Source: Gluconacetobacter entanii (GTDB lineage Bacteria; Pseudomonadota; Alphaproteobacteria; Acetobacterales; Acetobacteraceae). Taken from it: DNA of 64,000 nt. Within the stretch, counting starts at the first letter, position 1; every line of letters begins with the position of its first letter. This document shows positions 45,773 to 55,307 of the stretch, in pieces. The DNA lies in the NCBI RefSeq assembly GCF_003206495.1, contig NZ_NKUF01000007.1, positions 44,397 to 108,396 on the forward strand. Direction: 5' to 3'. The position numbers and the translations under genes were made by a program. The notes beneath the pieces were generated by a model. The model worked only from the letters and a program-made list of their open reading frames with translations, had not been told where the DNA came from and searched no databases.

Positions 45773-47596
45773 ATGGATATCCGTAATATCGCCATCATCG
45801 CGCACGTCGATCATGGCAAGACCACGCTGGTTGACCAGCTTCTGAAACAGTCGGGCTCGTTCCGCGACAACCAGCATGTCGCCGAACGCGCGATGGACAG
45901 CAACGACCTGGAGCGTGAGCGCGGCATCACGATCCTGGCGAAGTGCACGTCCGTCGTGTGGAAGGACACCAGCATCAACATCATCGACACCCCGGGCCAT
46001 GCCGACTTCGGCGGCGAGGTGGAGCGTATCCTGAGCATGGTGGACGGCGCGGTCGTGCTGGTCGATTCCGCCGAAGGCGCGCTGCCGCAGACGAAGTTCG
46101 TCGTGGGCAAGGCGCTGGCCCGCGGGCTGAAGCCGATCGTGGTCGTCAACAAGATCGACCGTGGCGACGCCCGCCCCGACGAAGTGCATAACGAGATCTT
46201 CGACCTGTTCGCCGCCCTTGGCGCGAATGACGAACAGCTTGACTTCCCGATGCTCTACGCCTCCGGCCGCCAGGGCTGGGCGGATCTGGAGATCGACGGC
46301 CCGCGCAAGGACCTGTCGCCCCTGTTCGACCTGATCCTGCGTCACGTCCCGCCGCCGAAGGTCAACAAGGACGCGCCGTTCGCGATGGTCGCGACCATCC
46401 TTGAGAACGACAACTTCCTTGGCCGCGTGCTGACCGGGCGTGTGGAGCAGGGCACCGCAAAGATGAACATGCCGGTGCACGTGCTGCGTCCCGACGGTTC
46501 GGTCGTCGAAACCGGCCGCCTGACGAAGCTGCTGTCCTTCCGCGGGCTGGACCGCGTGCCGGTGGAGGAGGTCGAGGCCGGTGACATCGTGGCCGTGGCC
46601 GGCCTGTCCGAGGCGACGATCCCCGAAACCATCGCCGCCCTCGAGGTGAAGGAGCCGCTGCCCTCCACCCCCGTCGATCCGCCGACGCTGTCGATGACCT
46701 TCCGCCTCAATGACGGTCCGCTGGGTGGCCGTGAAGGCAAGAAGGTCACGTCGCGCCAGATCCGTGACCGCCTGTTCAAGGAAACCGAAGGCAACATCGC
46801 CATCCGCGTCTCCGAAAGCCCCGAGAGCGAGGCGTTCGAGGTTGCGGGCCGTGGCGAACTGCAGCTTGGCGTCCTGATCGAGCAGATGCGCCGCGAAGGC
46901 TTCGAACTGACCATCGGCCGCCCCCGCGTGCTGTTCCGCACGAACGAGGAAACCGGTGAGCGCGAGGAACCGTTCGAGGAAGTCCTGATCGATGTGGACG
47001 AGCCGTATTCCGGCGTCGTGGTCGAGAAGATGGCCCTGCGCAAGGGCATCATGCAGGACATGCAGCCGTCCGGCGGCGGCAAGGTGCGCCTGACGTTCCA
47101 GATCCCCTCACGCGGGCTGATCGGCTATCACGGCGAATTCCTGACCGACACGCGCGGTTCGGGCATCATGAACCGCCTGTTCTCCGGCTACCAGCCCTAT
47201 GTCGGGCCGATCGCGGGGCGTCGCAACGGTTCGCTGATCTCCTCCGAAGATGGTACGACGACGCAGTATTCGCTGTTCTCGCTGCAGGATCGCGGCACGC
47301 TGTTCGTCGATGCGGGCGAGAAGGTCTATGTCGGCATGATCATCGGGGAACATTCGCGTGAGAATGACCTCGAGGTGAACCCGATCCGTGAAAAGAAGCT
47401 GACCAACATCCGTGCCGCCGGCAAGGACGAGGCCCTGCTGCTGATCCCGCCGCGCAAGATGAACCTTGAGCAGGCCATCGCCTATATCGAGGATGACGAA
47501 CTGGTGGAGGTCACGCCGTCGGCCGTGCGTATCCGCAAGCGTTACCTCGACCCGCATGAGCGCAAGAAGCGCGAGCGTTCGGGCACCGTGGACTGA
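45773..47596 (+). CDS. typA: Ribosome-associated GTPase TypA/BipA
   Basis: 607-residue translational GTPase related to EF-G that binds the ribosome and helps assembly and stress adaptation. The G1 loop AHVDHGKT (10-17), switch II DTPGHADFGGE, NKIDRGDARPDEV and the later C-terminal domain with SGGGKVRLTFQIPSRGLIGYHGEF are all typical; the extended BipA C-terminus is present. It follows the kinase gene after 188 bases, and is followed by a long AT-containing gap with a possible weak terminator. Confidence 0.96.
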   Translation: MDIRNIAIIAHVDHGKTTLVDQLLKQSGSFRDNQHVAERAMDSNDLERERGITILAKCTSVVWKDTSINIIDTPGHADFGGEVERILSMVDGAVVLVDSAEGALPQTKFVVGKALARGLKPIVVVNKIDRGDARPDEVHNEIFDLFAALGANDEQLDFPMLYASGRQGWADLEIDGPRKDLSPLFDLILRHVPPPKVNKDAPFAMVATILENDNFLGRVLTGRVEQGTAKMNMPVHVLRPDGSVVETGRLTKLLSFRGLDRVPVEEVEAGDIVAVAGLSEATIPETIAALEVKEPLPSTPVDPPTLSMTFRLNDGPLGGREGKKVTSRQIRDRLFKETEGNIAIRVSESPESEAFEVAGRGELQLGVLIEQMRREGFELTIGRPRVLFRTNEETGEREEPFEEVLIDVDEPYSGVVVEKMALRKGIMQDMQPSGGGKVRLTFQIPSRGLIGYHGEFLTDTRGSGIMNRLFSGYQPYVGPIAGRRNGSLISSEDGTTTQYSLFSLQDRGTLFVDAGEKVYVGMIIGEHSRENDLEVNPIREKKLTNIRAAGKDEALLLIPPRKMNLEQAIAYIEDDELVEVTPSAVRIRKRYLDPHERKKRERSGTVD

Positions 47597-47843
47597 CATA
47601 GACCGGTAGCGCGACCCAGCCCATCGTTGCCTGCATCCACCGCAACCATTCGTAATGTTTCTGGCATTGTGATTGCGGTGGGAATGCGGCAATTATGGGT
47701 TTCGCTCCGAAAATTTAAAATTTTTAATTCGAGACGTGGGCTCACTGCGCATGTTAAATCCATGACTGTCTAATCGGGCTGGTGTCGTTGCCGGTCCGGC
47801 GCAGGCATTGGGATTTTATCCCGATTGTTGGAGATAAGAGTTC

Positions 47844-48107
47844 ATGATCGTTTCGACCCGCCGTTTCCTGGCCGCCCTGTCCGCAGTCGCCGTGATGGGC
47901 GTTGCGTCCCCCCTGATGGCGCAGACTACCCCTGCTGAACCGACCGCCCCGGCAGTGTCCGGTCCGGAGCATGCGCCCGACGCCGCTGCCGGCGACGCGG
48001 CCGCCGCTGGCGAAAAGAAGGTCCATCATGGTGGTCACCACCATGGCGGCAAGCATCACGGCAAGAAGAAGGCCGCCGAGGCCGAAGCACCTGCCGCTGC
48101 GCAGTAA
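47844..48107 (+). CDS. Small His-rich exported protein
   Basis: 87-residue protein with a Sec signal peptide (cleavage near SPLMAQ, about residue 26), then a Pro/Ala-rich region and a cluster VHHGGHHHGGKHHGKKK (from about 60). A metal-binding role (Ni, Zn or Cu) is possible but no domain is recognised. ATG 47844 follows GGAGATAAG. A rho-independent terminator comes next, so it is a monocistronic unit. Confidence 0.7.
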   Translation: MIVSTRRFLAALSAVAVMGVASPLMAQTTPAEPTAPAVSGPEHAPDAAAGDAAAAGEKKVHHGGHHHGGKHHGKKKAAEAEAPAAAQ

Positions 48108-48160
48108 TGTCGCATGAGCGTCGGCCCCCGGGCCGGCGCGCCATGTCTGCATGATGCACG

Positions 48161-48195
48161 AAAACGGGGCCCGGATTTATCCGGCCCCGTTTTTT
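48161..48195 (+). terminator. Rho-independent terminator after the His-rich gene
   Basis: AAAACGGGGC and GCCCCGTTTT form a 10-bp stem; four further bases can pair inside, and a T-run follows. Confidence 0.85.
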
Positions 48196-48230
48196 GTTGC
48201 CCGCGTGGGATATGGGTAAATGTAAGGAAT

Positions 48231-48310
48231 AAAAGTTTTTGGATGCCGCCTTTTTTTAAAAAGGCGGCGTTCTTCGAAGCTTTTTGCAAAAAGCTTCACC
48301 AAAAACTTTT
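48231..48310 (-). repeat. Family-1 intergenic hairpin repeat, copy 6
   Basis: AAAAGTTTTTGGATGCCGCC, a GCCGCC/GGCGGC hairpin, CGAAGCTTTTTGCAAAAAGC palindrome and AAAACTTTT. It is nearly complete, in the same orientation as copy 2, and lies just past the end of the minus-strand dadA gene. Confidence 0.9.
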
Positions 48311-48335
48311 ATGACTCAGGTTATCCGGCAGACGC

Positions 48336-49592
48336 TTACTGCGCGTAACGGTCGATCGACAGGTCGAGGCTGGGGATTTCGGTCGGGCGCTGGCTGATCA
48401 TGTCGGACAGCAGCTTCCCCGACCCGCAGGCCATCGTCCATCCCAGCGTCCCGTGGCCGGTATTGAACCACAGGTTGCCAAACCGCTTCGACCCGCCGAT
48501 GACGGGTGTCCCGTCGGGCGTGTTCGGGCGCAGGCCGGTCCAGTACACCGCCTGCGACAGGTCGCCGCCGCCAAACAGTTCGGAGAAACATTCCTCCAGC
48601 CCCGCACGCCGGTCACGGCTGAGGCGGGTGTTATATCCCGCCAGTTCCGCCGTCCCGCCAATGCGGATGCGATCGCCAAGCCGCGTGATCGCGACCTTGT
48701 AGCGGTCATCGTTGACGGTGGAGGTCGGCGCGCGGCTTTCATCCGTCACCGGCAGCGTCAGCGAATATCCCTTGACCGGATAGACCGGCAGCTTCAGCCC
48801 CAGCGGACGGACAAGGCGCGGCGCGTAACTGCCGAGGGCGACGACATAGGCATCGCCCGTGATGCGCCCGGCGGATGTCCGCACGCCCAGAATTTCCTCG
48901 GCCGAGGCGTCGAGTGCCTGGATTGTGGTTTCATACCGGAACGTCACCCCCAGTTCGGCCGCCTTCTGCGCCAGGCGCTGGGTGAACATGTGCGCATCCC
49001 CCGATTCGTCACCCGGCAGGCGCAGCCCCGCGCGCAGCAGGTGGCGCGACCCCGACAGGCCGGGTTCGTACTGCGCGATCTGGTCGGGGTTGAGCAGTTC
49101 GTGTTCCACCCCGTGCTGTGACAGGACCTGCATGTCCTTGTGCGCCTTGGCGACGTCGCGGTCGGTGCGGAACAACTGGATCAGGCCGCGCTGGCGGTCG
49201 TCATAGGTGATGCCGGTCTCCGCACGCAGCGCGTCAAGGCAGTCACGGCTGTAGGTCGCAACGCGCAGCATGCGTGACTTGTTGATGTCATAGGCATGGG
49301 CATTGCAGTTGCGCAGGACCTGCATCATCCAGCCGAACATCGCGAAATCTATGCGCGGGCGGATGATCATGGGGCTGGCGGTGCTGCACATCCATTTCAG
49401 GACCTGCAACGGCAGGCCCGGCCCGGCCCATGGCGCGGAATAGCCGGGGGAGACCTGTCCCGCATTGGCGAAGGAGGTTTCCATCGCGGCGGCGGGCTGG
49501 CGGTCGATCACCTCGACCTCGTGCCCCTGTTTGGCGAGGTACCATGCGGCCGTCACACCAATCACGCCCGAGCCCAGAATAATAACCTTCAC
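48336..49592 (-). CDS. dadA: D-amino acid dehydrogenase, small subunit type (DadA)
   Basis: 418-residue FAD enzyme that oxidises D-amino acids (typically D-alanine) and feeds electrons to the respiratory chain. The FAD motif GSGVIG lies at 7-12 with MKVIILGSGVIGVTAAWYLAKQGHEVEVIDRQ as N-terminus, and the GQVSPGYSAPWAGPG block is characteristic of DadA. The C-terminus ends GHGTLGWTMACGSGKLLSDMI, as in the family. The frame is open to 49619; GTG 49592 gives the family start and follows AGGAAGG. Alanine racemase (dadX) is not next to it. Confidence 0.93.
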   Translation of the reverse strand: MKVIILGSGVIGVTAAWYLAKQGHEVEVIDRQPAAAMETSFANAGQVSPGYSAPWAGPGLPLQVLKWMCSTASPMIIRPRIDFAMFGWMMQVLRNCNAHAYDINKSRMLRVATYSRDCLDALRAETGITYDDRQRGLIQLFRTDRDVAKAHKDMQVLSQHGVEHELLNPDQIAQYEPGLSGSRHLLRAGLRLPGDESGDAHMFTQRLAQKAAELGVTFRYETTIQALDASAEEILGVRTSAGRITGDAYVVALGSYAPRLVRPLGLKLPVYPVKGYSLTLPVTDESRAPTSTVNDDRYKVAITRLGDRIRIGGTAELAGYNTRLSRDRRAGLEECFSELFGGGDLSQAVYWTGLRPNTPDGTPVIGGSKRFGNLWFNTGHGTLGWTMACGSGKLLSDMISQRPTEIPSLDLSIDRYAQ

Positions 49593-49725
49593 CCGCTGCC
49601 CCTTCCTGTTACATCGCATGATCTGCGCGCGATGCTATCGCCCGCGCCCACGGGGTCAAGCACCGCGCGGCCGATCCGTGGCACGGCGTCATAACATTAT
49701 GTGTCGAAATATGTATGCGGTGTTT

Positions 49726-50748
49726 TCAGGCCGTTGGCACGCCCCTGCTGGTGGAATATTCGAAATGCAGCGCCGTGTCGGGATGGACGATGGGATGGAT
49801 GGCGTGCGCGGCCATGGCGCATTCGCTGAACCCCTGCAGGATCAGCTTCAGCTTCCCCGGATAGGACGCGACATCCCCCACGGCAAAGATGCCGGGCATG
49901 CTGCTTTCGCAGGTGGACGGCATGACGGGAATGGTGCCCCGGACGGTGTCCAGCCCCCATTGCGCGATGGGGCCAAGGTCGGTCGCCAGCCCGAAGAACG
50001 GCAGCAGCGTCTGGCACGGGACATGCAGTACCTCGCCATCAAGGGTGATGAGGTCCACACCGTCGAGCACGCCGTCATTCCCGTGCAGGCCGTGAAGCTG
50101 GTAGCCGACCAGCTTTTCGATCTCGCCGCGTTCCACGGCCTCGTCCATCTGGCGCAGGCTTTCGGGCGCGGCGCGGAAGCGGTTGCGGCGATGGACGATG
50201 GTCACGCGCGCGGCCACGTCACGCAGCGACAGCGCCCAGTCCACCGCCGAATCCCCGCCACCGGCGATCAGGACATGCCTGCCCGCGAAATCGGCGCGGC
50301 GGCGGACATAGTACCGCACGGCGCCGCTTTTCTCGAACGCCTCCAGCCCCTCGAGCGGCGGCCGGTTGGGGCCGAATGCGCCAGCCCCGGCGGCGATGAT
50401 GACGGCATGGGCGCGAATCGTGTCGCCACGGCTGGTACGCAGGGTGAACGCCCCGCGCGTGCCCGACAGTTCCTCCACCCGGCGGCCCAGCAGGCGCGGG
50501 ATGTCGAACGGCGCGATCTGCCGGTCAAGTGCCGCGATCAGGTCGCCGCCCGCGATGGCGGGATGGGCGGGAATGTCATAGATCGGCTTTTCGGGATATA
50601 GCGCGGTGCACTGCCCGCCGATTTCATCAAGCGCGTCGATCAGCACGCAGCCCAGCTTGAGCATGGCGCATTCGAACGCGGCGAACAGGCCTGCAGGCCC
50701 CGCGCCGATAATGGCGACATCGGTGGTAAGGCTGGCGGTGTCGGTCAT
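49726..50748 (-). CDS. Thioredoxin-reductase-like ferredoxin/flavodoxin-NADP+ reductase
   Basis: 340-residue FAD protein of the low-molecular-weight type 2 ferredoxin-NADP+ reductase group. FAD motif GAGPAG at 15-20; NADPH motif AGGGDSAVDWA around 164-174; no redox-active CxxC, unlike thioredoxin reductase. The conserved FAVGDVASYPGKLKLILQGFSECAMAAHAI near the end is diagnostic. The frame is open to 51012, but ATG 50748 (MTDTASLTTDVAIIG) is the right start. It precedes tsaE in the opposite orientation. Confidence 0.9.
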   Translation of the reverse strand: MTDTASLTTDVAIIGAGPAGLFAAFECAMLKLGCVLIDALDEIGGQCTALYPEKPIYDIPAHPAIAGGDLIAALDRQIAPFDIPRLLGRRVEELSGTRGAFTLRTSRGDTIRAHAVIIAAGAGAFGPNRPPLEGLEAFEKSGAVRYYVRRRADFAGRHVLIAGGGDSAVDWALSLRDVAARVTIVHRRNRFRAAPESLRQMDEAVERGEIEKLVGYQLHGLHGNDGVLDGVDLITLDGEVLHVPCQTLLPFFGLATDLGPIAQWGLDTVRGTIPVMPSTCESSMPGIFAVGDVASYPGKLKLILQGFSECAMAAHAIHPIVHPDTALHFEYSTSRGVPTA

Positions 50749-50962
50749 TGCTGTTATGTCCTGCAATCCGTGTCTGTTCGGTGTCCTGCTGCGTTGTGCG
50801 TCGCATGACGCGCCAGCGCAACCCACAAAAATGGCACAAACCCCGCGAAAACGCCCCCCTGCGGACCGTGTGGCGCGGGGTAAATGGTGCGCGTGCGGAA
50901 CAGGCGTGCGGGCATGCGGCTTCGTCTTGTCTGCGCATGTGTCATGGGCGCACAATACCCCC

Positions 50963-51487
50963 ATGACGCAGACGGACATGACACCTTCGCCCGCCCCGGA
51001 CGTGGCGTGCATCTTCCTGCCCGATGACTCGGCGACGATGGCGCTGGGCCGGGCGCTGGCGCCCCTGCTGCACGCGGGGGACGCGGTGCTGCTGCGCGGG
51101 GACCTTGGCGCGGGGAAGACGACGCTGGCGCGCGCGCTGCTGCGGACGCTGTGCCACGACCCGGCGATGGAGGTGCCAAGCCCGTCCTATACGCTGGTGC
51201 AGACCTATGATGCCCCGGGCGTGGAGGTGTCGCATTTCGACCTGTGGCGCCTCGATGGTCCGGGCGCGCTGGTCGAACTGGGCTGGGATGATGCGTGCGA
51301 GGGGATCGTGCTGGTGGAATGGCCCGAACGCCTGGGCGAACTTACCCCGCCCGGCGCGCGGCATGTCGATCTGCTGGTGCGGGCCGATGGCGGGCGCGAC
51401 GCCGTGCTGCGCGGATGGGGGGCACAGGCAGGGACCGTGGCGCGGCTGGTCGAAGACGCGATGAAACAGGCAGGAGAGCAGGCATGA
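50963..51487 (+). CDS. tsaE: tRNA threonylcarbamoyladenosine ATPase TsaE
   Basis: 174-residue ATPase of the t6A37 tRNA modification pathway (with TsaB, TsaC, TsaD). The P-loop is GDLGAGKTT (about 45-53), and the downstream SPSYTLVQTYD, HFDLWRL and VEWPERLGEL blocks are diagnostic. The frame is open far upstream; ATG 50963 is chosen. Its stop overlaps the start of the nucleotidyltransferase gene by four bases (ATGA). In many alphaproteobacteria a phosphotransferase gene (amgK) lies between the two; it is missing here. Confidence 0.92.
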   Translation: MTQTDMTPSPAPDVACIFLPDDSATMALGRALAPLLHAGDAVLLRGDLGAGKTTLARALLRTLCHDPAMEVPSPSYTLVQTYDAPGVEVSHFDLWRLDGPGALVELGWDDACEGIVLVEWPERLGELTPPGARHVDLLVRADGGRDAVLRGWGAQAGTVARLVEDAMKQAGEQA

Positions 51488-52254
51488 GTGTGGACATGCC
51501 CGAAACGGCGATGATCTTCGCCGCCGGGATGGGGCGGCGGATGCGCCCGCTGAGCGAGACGACCCCCAAGCCCCTGCTGAAGGTCGGGGGACAGGCGATC
51601 CTGTGCCATGCGCTCGACCGGCTGGACCGTGCGGGTGTGGGGCGCGTGGTGGTCAACGCCCACTGGCACGCCGACATGGTGGCCGCGGCGCTGGAGGCCC
51701 GGCGCGCGGCCGGCGATGGCCCGCGCACCGTGCTGCGGCGGGAGGACGAACTGCTGGAGACGGGGGGCAGCGCGGCGGCCGCCCTGCGCGCGGGGCAGAT
51801 CGGGCCGGGGCCGTTCTTCCTGCTCAATGGCGATGCGATGTGGCTCAACGGCCCGCAGGCGGCGCTGCGGCGGCTGGCGGCGGCGTTCGACCCGGCGAAG
51901 ATGGATGCGATGCTGCTGCTGGGTGCGATGACGCGCGCGGTGGGGGAGGTCGGGCGTGGCGACTTCGCCGTGGACGCGCAGGGCAGGCCGCGCCGGCCAA
52001 AGGGCGGGGAACTGACGCCCTATGTCTATACCGGGGTGCAGATCGTCTCCCCCGCCTTGTTCGAGGACGCGCCGGATGGGGCGTTCAGCCTGAACCTGCT
52101 GTGGGACCGGGCGATGGCGCGCGGGCGGCTGGGCATGATCGTCCATGATTCGCTGTGGTTCCACCTGTCGCGCCCGCAGGACATCGCGGCGGCGGAGGCC
52201 ACGTTGCGCAGCACGCTCGACCCCGACCATGACGATAGCGGGGTGCACGGCTGA
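51484..52254 (+). CDS. MurU-like sugar-phosphate nucleotidyltransferase
   Basis: 256-residue nucleotidyltransferase. The active-site motif is AAGMGRRMRPLSETTPKPLL (about 13-32), with LLNGDAMW near 112-119 providing the metal-binding Asp. It resembles MurU, which makes UDP-MurNAc in the cell-wall recycling shunt, more than general GDP-mannose enzymes. Translation is coupled to tsaE and to addB (TGATG overlap). MurU usually works with the kinase AmgK, which is not encoded here, so the assignment to the MurNAc shunt is uncertain. Confidence 0.82.
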   Translation: MSVDMPETAMIFAAGMGRRMRPLSETTPKPLLKVGGQAILCHALDRLDRAGVGRVVVNAHWHADMVAAALEARRAAGDGPRTVLRREDELLETGGSAAAALRAGQIGPGPFFLLNGDAMWLNGPQAALRRLAAAFDPAKMDAMLLLGAMTRAVGEVGRGDFAVDAQGRPRRPKGGELTPYVYTGVQIVSPALFEDAPDGAFSLNLLWDRAMARGRLGMIVHDSLWFHLSRPQDIAAAEATLRSTLDPDHDDSGVHG

Positions 52255-55200
52255 TGGCGCAGGCCACCCCCGGCGCGCGTCCCGGCGCGTCCCGCGTCGT
52301 CACCATCGCCCATCACGTTCCCTTCCTCGACCAGCTTGCGGCGCGCTGGATGGCGGAGGTGGACAATGACCCGCAGCGCACCGGCGCGGGGCTGATCCTG
52401 CTGCCCAGCAGGCGTGCCGCGCGTGCGTTGACGGAGGCGTTCCTGCGCCGTGCCGATGGCCGTGCGCTGCTGCTGCCGCGCATCGCGCCGATCGCGGCGC
52501 TGGACGAGGCCGCACTTGCCCTGTCGGGGGAGGCCGCACTGGAACTGCCGCCCGCCGTGGAGCCCATGCGCCGCCTTGCGACGCTGACGCTGCTGGTGCT
52601 GCAGGCGGGGACGGCGTTTGGTGACGTGCGCACCGTGGACCAGGCCTGGCCGCTGGCGCGCGCGCTGGCCGACCTGATGGACGAGGCGGAATGGGCGGAA
52701 TGTGACCTGCGCGAACGCCTGCCCGAAGCCGCCGATGGCGATTTCGCGCAGCACTGGGACCTGACGCTGAAATTCCTGTCGATCGTGACCGGTATCTGGC
52801 CGACATGGCTGGAGGAGCAGGGGGTGATGAACCCTGTCGCCCGGCAGGTCGCGCTGTTGCATGCGCAGGCCGCGCACTGGCGCGAAAACCCCCTGCCCAA
52901 GGGCCAGCGCCTGTGGGCGGCGGGGTTTTCGGACGCCGTGCCCTCCACGGTGGCGGTGCTGCGCACGGTGCTGGACATGCCCGGCGGGCGGCTGGTGCTG
53001 ACGCCGGTGGACATGGACATGGACGCGGACACATGGGCCGCCCTGCCGCCGGGCCATCCGCAGGCAGGGACCGCGCGCATGCTGGCCGACCTCGGCGTCA
53101 TGCGCGAGGAACTGGAGGTCTGGGACGACCTGCCCGCAGGCTGCGTGGCCGCCGCGCCACCGGGACGCGCGACACTGCTGTCGAACGCGCTGCTGCCGGC
53201 CCCGGCGCTGGGGCAGTGGCTGGACCCCGCGCCCCCGCCGGAACTGCGGGGCCTGTCGGTCCTGCACGCGGCGGACCAGCAGGAGGAAGCGGCCGCCATC
53301 GCGCTGATCCTGCGCCAGGCGATCGAACGGCCGGGACAGCCCGCCGCCCTTGTCACGCCGGACCGGGCACTGGCGGGACGTGTGGCGACCGAACTGGCGC
53401 GCTGGGGCGTCATTGCCGATGACAGCGCGGGGGAGGGGCTGGCGACCACGCCGCAGGCCACGTTCCTGCGCCTGATCGTGCAGGCCGTCGATGCCGGGCT
53501 GTCGCCGGTCGCCCTCCTGTCGATGCTCAAGCATCCGCTGGCGGCCTGCGGGCTGTCGCCGGGGAACTGCCGTGCGTCGGCCCGCCTGCTGGAACGCGCG
53601 GTCCTGCGCGGGCCTGCGCCGCCACCGGGGATCGCGGGCCTGCGCGCCGCCCTGTCGCGCACGACACAGGATGAACATGGCGCGCTGGCCGATGCGCCGG
53701 ATGCGCCGCAGGAACTTTCCGCCTTCCTTGACCGGCTGGAACGCGCGCTCGACCCGCTGCTGTCGTGCGCGTCCGGCGGGGCGGAGGTGGTGGACCTGCT
53801 TTCCGCCCTTGTTGAGGCGGCGCAGGCGCTGGCGGCGACCGATACCGAAGACGGGGCCGCGCGCCTGTGGTCGGGGGAGGAAGGCAACGCGCTGGGTGCG
53901 CACCTGGCGGAACTGCTGACATGGTGCGACGTGCTGCCGGCGCAGCGGGTCGGTGCGCTGGATGGTCTGCTGGCCTCGTCGCTGGCGGGGGTGACGGTGC
54001 GTGGCCGCCGCGCCCTGCGCGGGCGTGAACAGGTGGCGGTGCATCCGCGCGTCTTCATCTGGGGCCTGCTGGAGGCCCGGTTGCAGACGGCGGGGACCAT
54101 CGTGCTGGGCGGGCTGGTGGAAACCGTCTGGCCGCCTGCCACCGATCCGGGACCGTGGATGAGCCGCCCGATGCGCACGCGCATCTGCCTGCCGTCGCCC
54201 GAATGCGCCATCGGGCAGGCGGCGCATGATTTCATCGCCTGCGCCTGTGCCGCGCCAAACGTGGTGCTGTCGGTGCCGGGACGCAGGCAGGGCGCGCCTG
54301 CGGTCGCCGCGCGGTGGCTGGTGCGGCTCGATGCCTATCTTTCGGGGCGTGGGGCGGGTATCGCCGAACATCCGGCGCTGTCATGGCTGGAACAGCTTGA
54401 CCGTCCCTCCGGCGCGCCCGCGCCCGTCGCCCCGCCGCGCCCGTGCCCGCCGGTGTCGATGCGCCCGCGCAGCCTGTCGGTGACGGAGATCGAGACATGG
54501 ATGCGCGACCCCTATGCCATCTATGCCCGGCGGATCCTCGGGCTGAAACGCCTTGCCGACCTTGAGGAAATGGCCGACGCCGCCGATTACGGGGAAATCG
54601 TCCATGACGCGCTGGACCAGTGGTTCACGCGCTATCCCGACCGCTGGCCCGCGGATGGGGAGGCACGGATGGTACGCGTGTTCGCCGAAGTGCTGGAGGC
54701 GGCGCGCCTGCGCCCGGCGCTGGCGGCATGGTGGGCGCCACGGCTGGAACGCATCGCGCGCTGGTGCGCCGCGACGGAATCCGGGCGCCGTGGCGATGGC
54801 GCGCCGCGCACCGTCATGACCGAGCTTTCGGGGCGGATGGAACTGTCGGGCTTTTCCTTCGGCACGTTCGTGCTGCGCGGCCGGGCCGACCGGATCGACC
54901 GCGACGCCGAAGGGGGCCTGAGCCTGTTCGATTACAAGACCGGAACCCTGCCCACGCGCGCCAGCGTGCTGGCGGGATGGCAGTCGCAACTGGTGCTGGA
55001 GGCCGCGATGATCGAGGCGGGCGGCTTCGCCCCCGATGCGGTGGGGCATGTGACGGAACTGGTGTACTGGCGTCTGACGGGCGGCCACGTCCCGGCGCAG
55101 GTGCTTGACATCGCGCGTGGCGAGGAACTGTCGGACCTGATCGCGCAGTGCCGGGATGGCCTGCGCAGGCGTGTCGCGGCCTATGACACCGCGCAGATGC

Positions 55201-55307
55201 CCTATCTGTCGCATCCCCATCCGGGGCAGGAACCGCGCTTTGCCGATTACGCCCATCTGGCGCGGGTTGCGGAATGGAGTGCCGCGCGAGAGGAGGACAT
55301 GGCATGA
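52254..55307 (+). CDS. addB: Double-strand break repair protein AddB
   Basis: 1017-residue subunit of the AddAB helicase-nuclease, which recombinational repair uses to process DNA ends. The alphaproteobacterial type has no intact Walker A at its N-terminus (GAGLILLPSRRAARALTEAF there). The C-terminal RecB-type nuclease motif is FDYKTGTLPTRASV (about 898-911), with the upstream DLEEMADAADYGEIVHDALDQW helix. It overlaps the nucleotidyltransferase stop at its ATG and the addA ATG at its own stop, so the tsaE-addA stretch is one translationally coupled unit. Confidence 0.93.
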   Translation: MAQATPGARPGASRVVTIAHHVPFLDQLAARWMAEVDNDPQRTGAGLILLPSRRAARALTEAFLRRADGRALLLPRIAPIAALDEAALALSGEAALELPPAVEPMRRLATLTLLVLQAGTAFGDVRTVDQAWPLARALADLMDEAEWAECDLRERLPEAADGDFAQHWDLTLKFLSIVTGIWPTWLEEQGVMNPVARQVALLHAQAAHWRENPLPKGQRLWAAGFSDAVPSTVAVLRTVLDMPGGRLVLTPVDMDMDADTWAALPPGHPQAGTARMLADLGVMREELEVWDDLPAGCVAAAPPGRATLLSNALLPAPALGQWLDPAPPPELRGLSVLHAADQQEEAAAIALILRQAIERPGQPAALVTPDRALAGRVATELARWGVIADDSAGEGLATTPQATFLRLIVQAVDAGLSPVALLSMLKHPLAACGLSPGNCRASARLLERAVLRGPAPPPGIAGLRAALSRTTQDEHGALADAPDAPQELSAFLDRLERALDPLLSCASGGAEVVDLLSALVEAAQALAATDTEDGAARLWSGEEGNALGAHLAELLTWCDVLPAQRVGALDGLLASSLAGVTVRGRRALRGREQVAVHPRVFIWGLLEARLQTAGTIVLGGLVETVWPPATDPGPWMSRPMRTRICLPSPECAIGQAAHDFIACACAAPNVVLSVPGRRQGAPAVAARWLVRLDAYLSGRGAGIAEHPALSWLEQLDRPSGAPAPVAPPRPCPPVSMRPRSLSVTEIETWMRDPYAIYARRILGLKRLADLEEMADAADYGEIVHDALDQWFTRYPDRWPADGEARMVRVFAEVLEAARLRPALAAWWAPRLERIARWCAATESGRRGDGAPRTVMTELSGRMELSGFSFGTFVLRGRADRIDRDAEGGLSLFDYKTGTLPTRASVLAGWQSQLVLEAAMIEAGGFAPDAVGHVTELVYWRLTGGHVPAQVLDIARGEELSDLIAQCRDGLRRRVAAYDTAQMPYLSHPHPGQEPRFADYAHLARVAEWSAAREEDMA

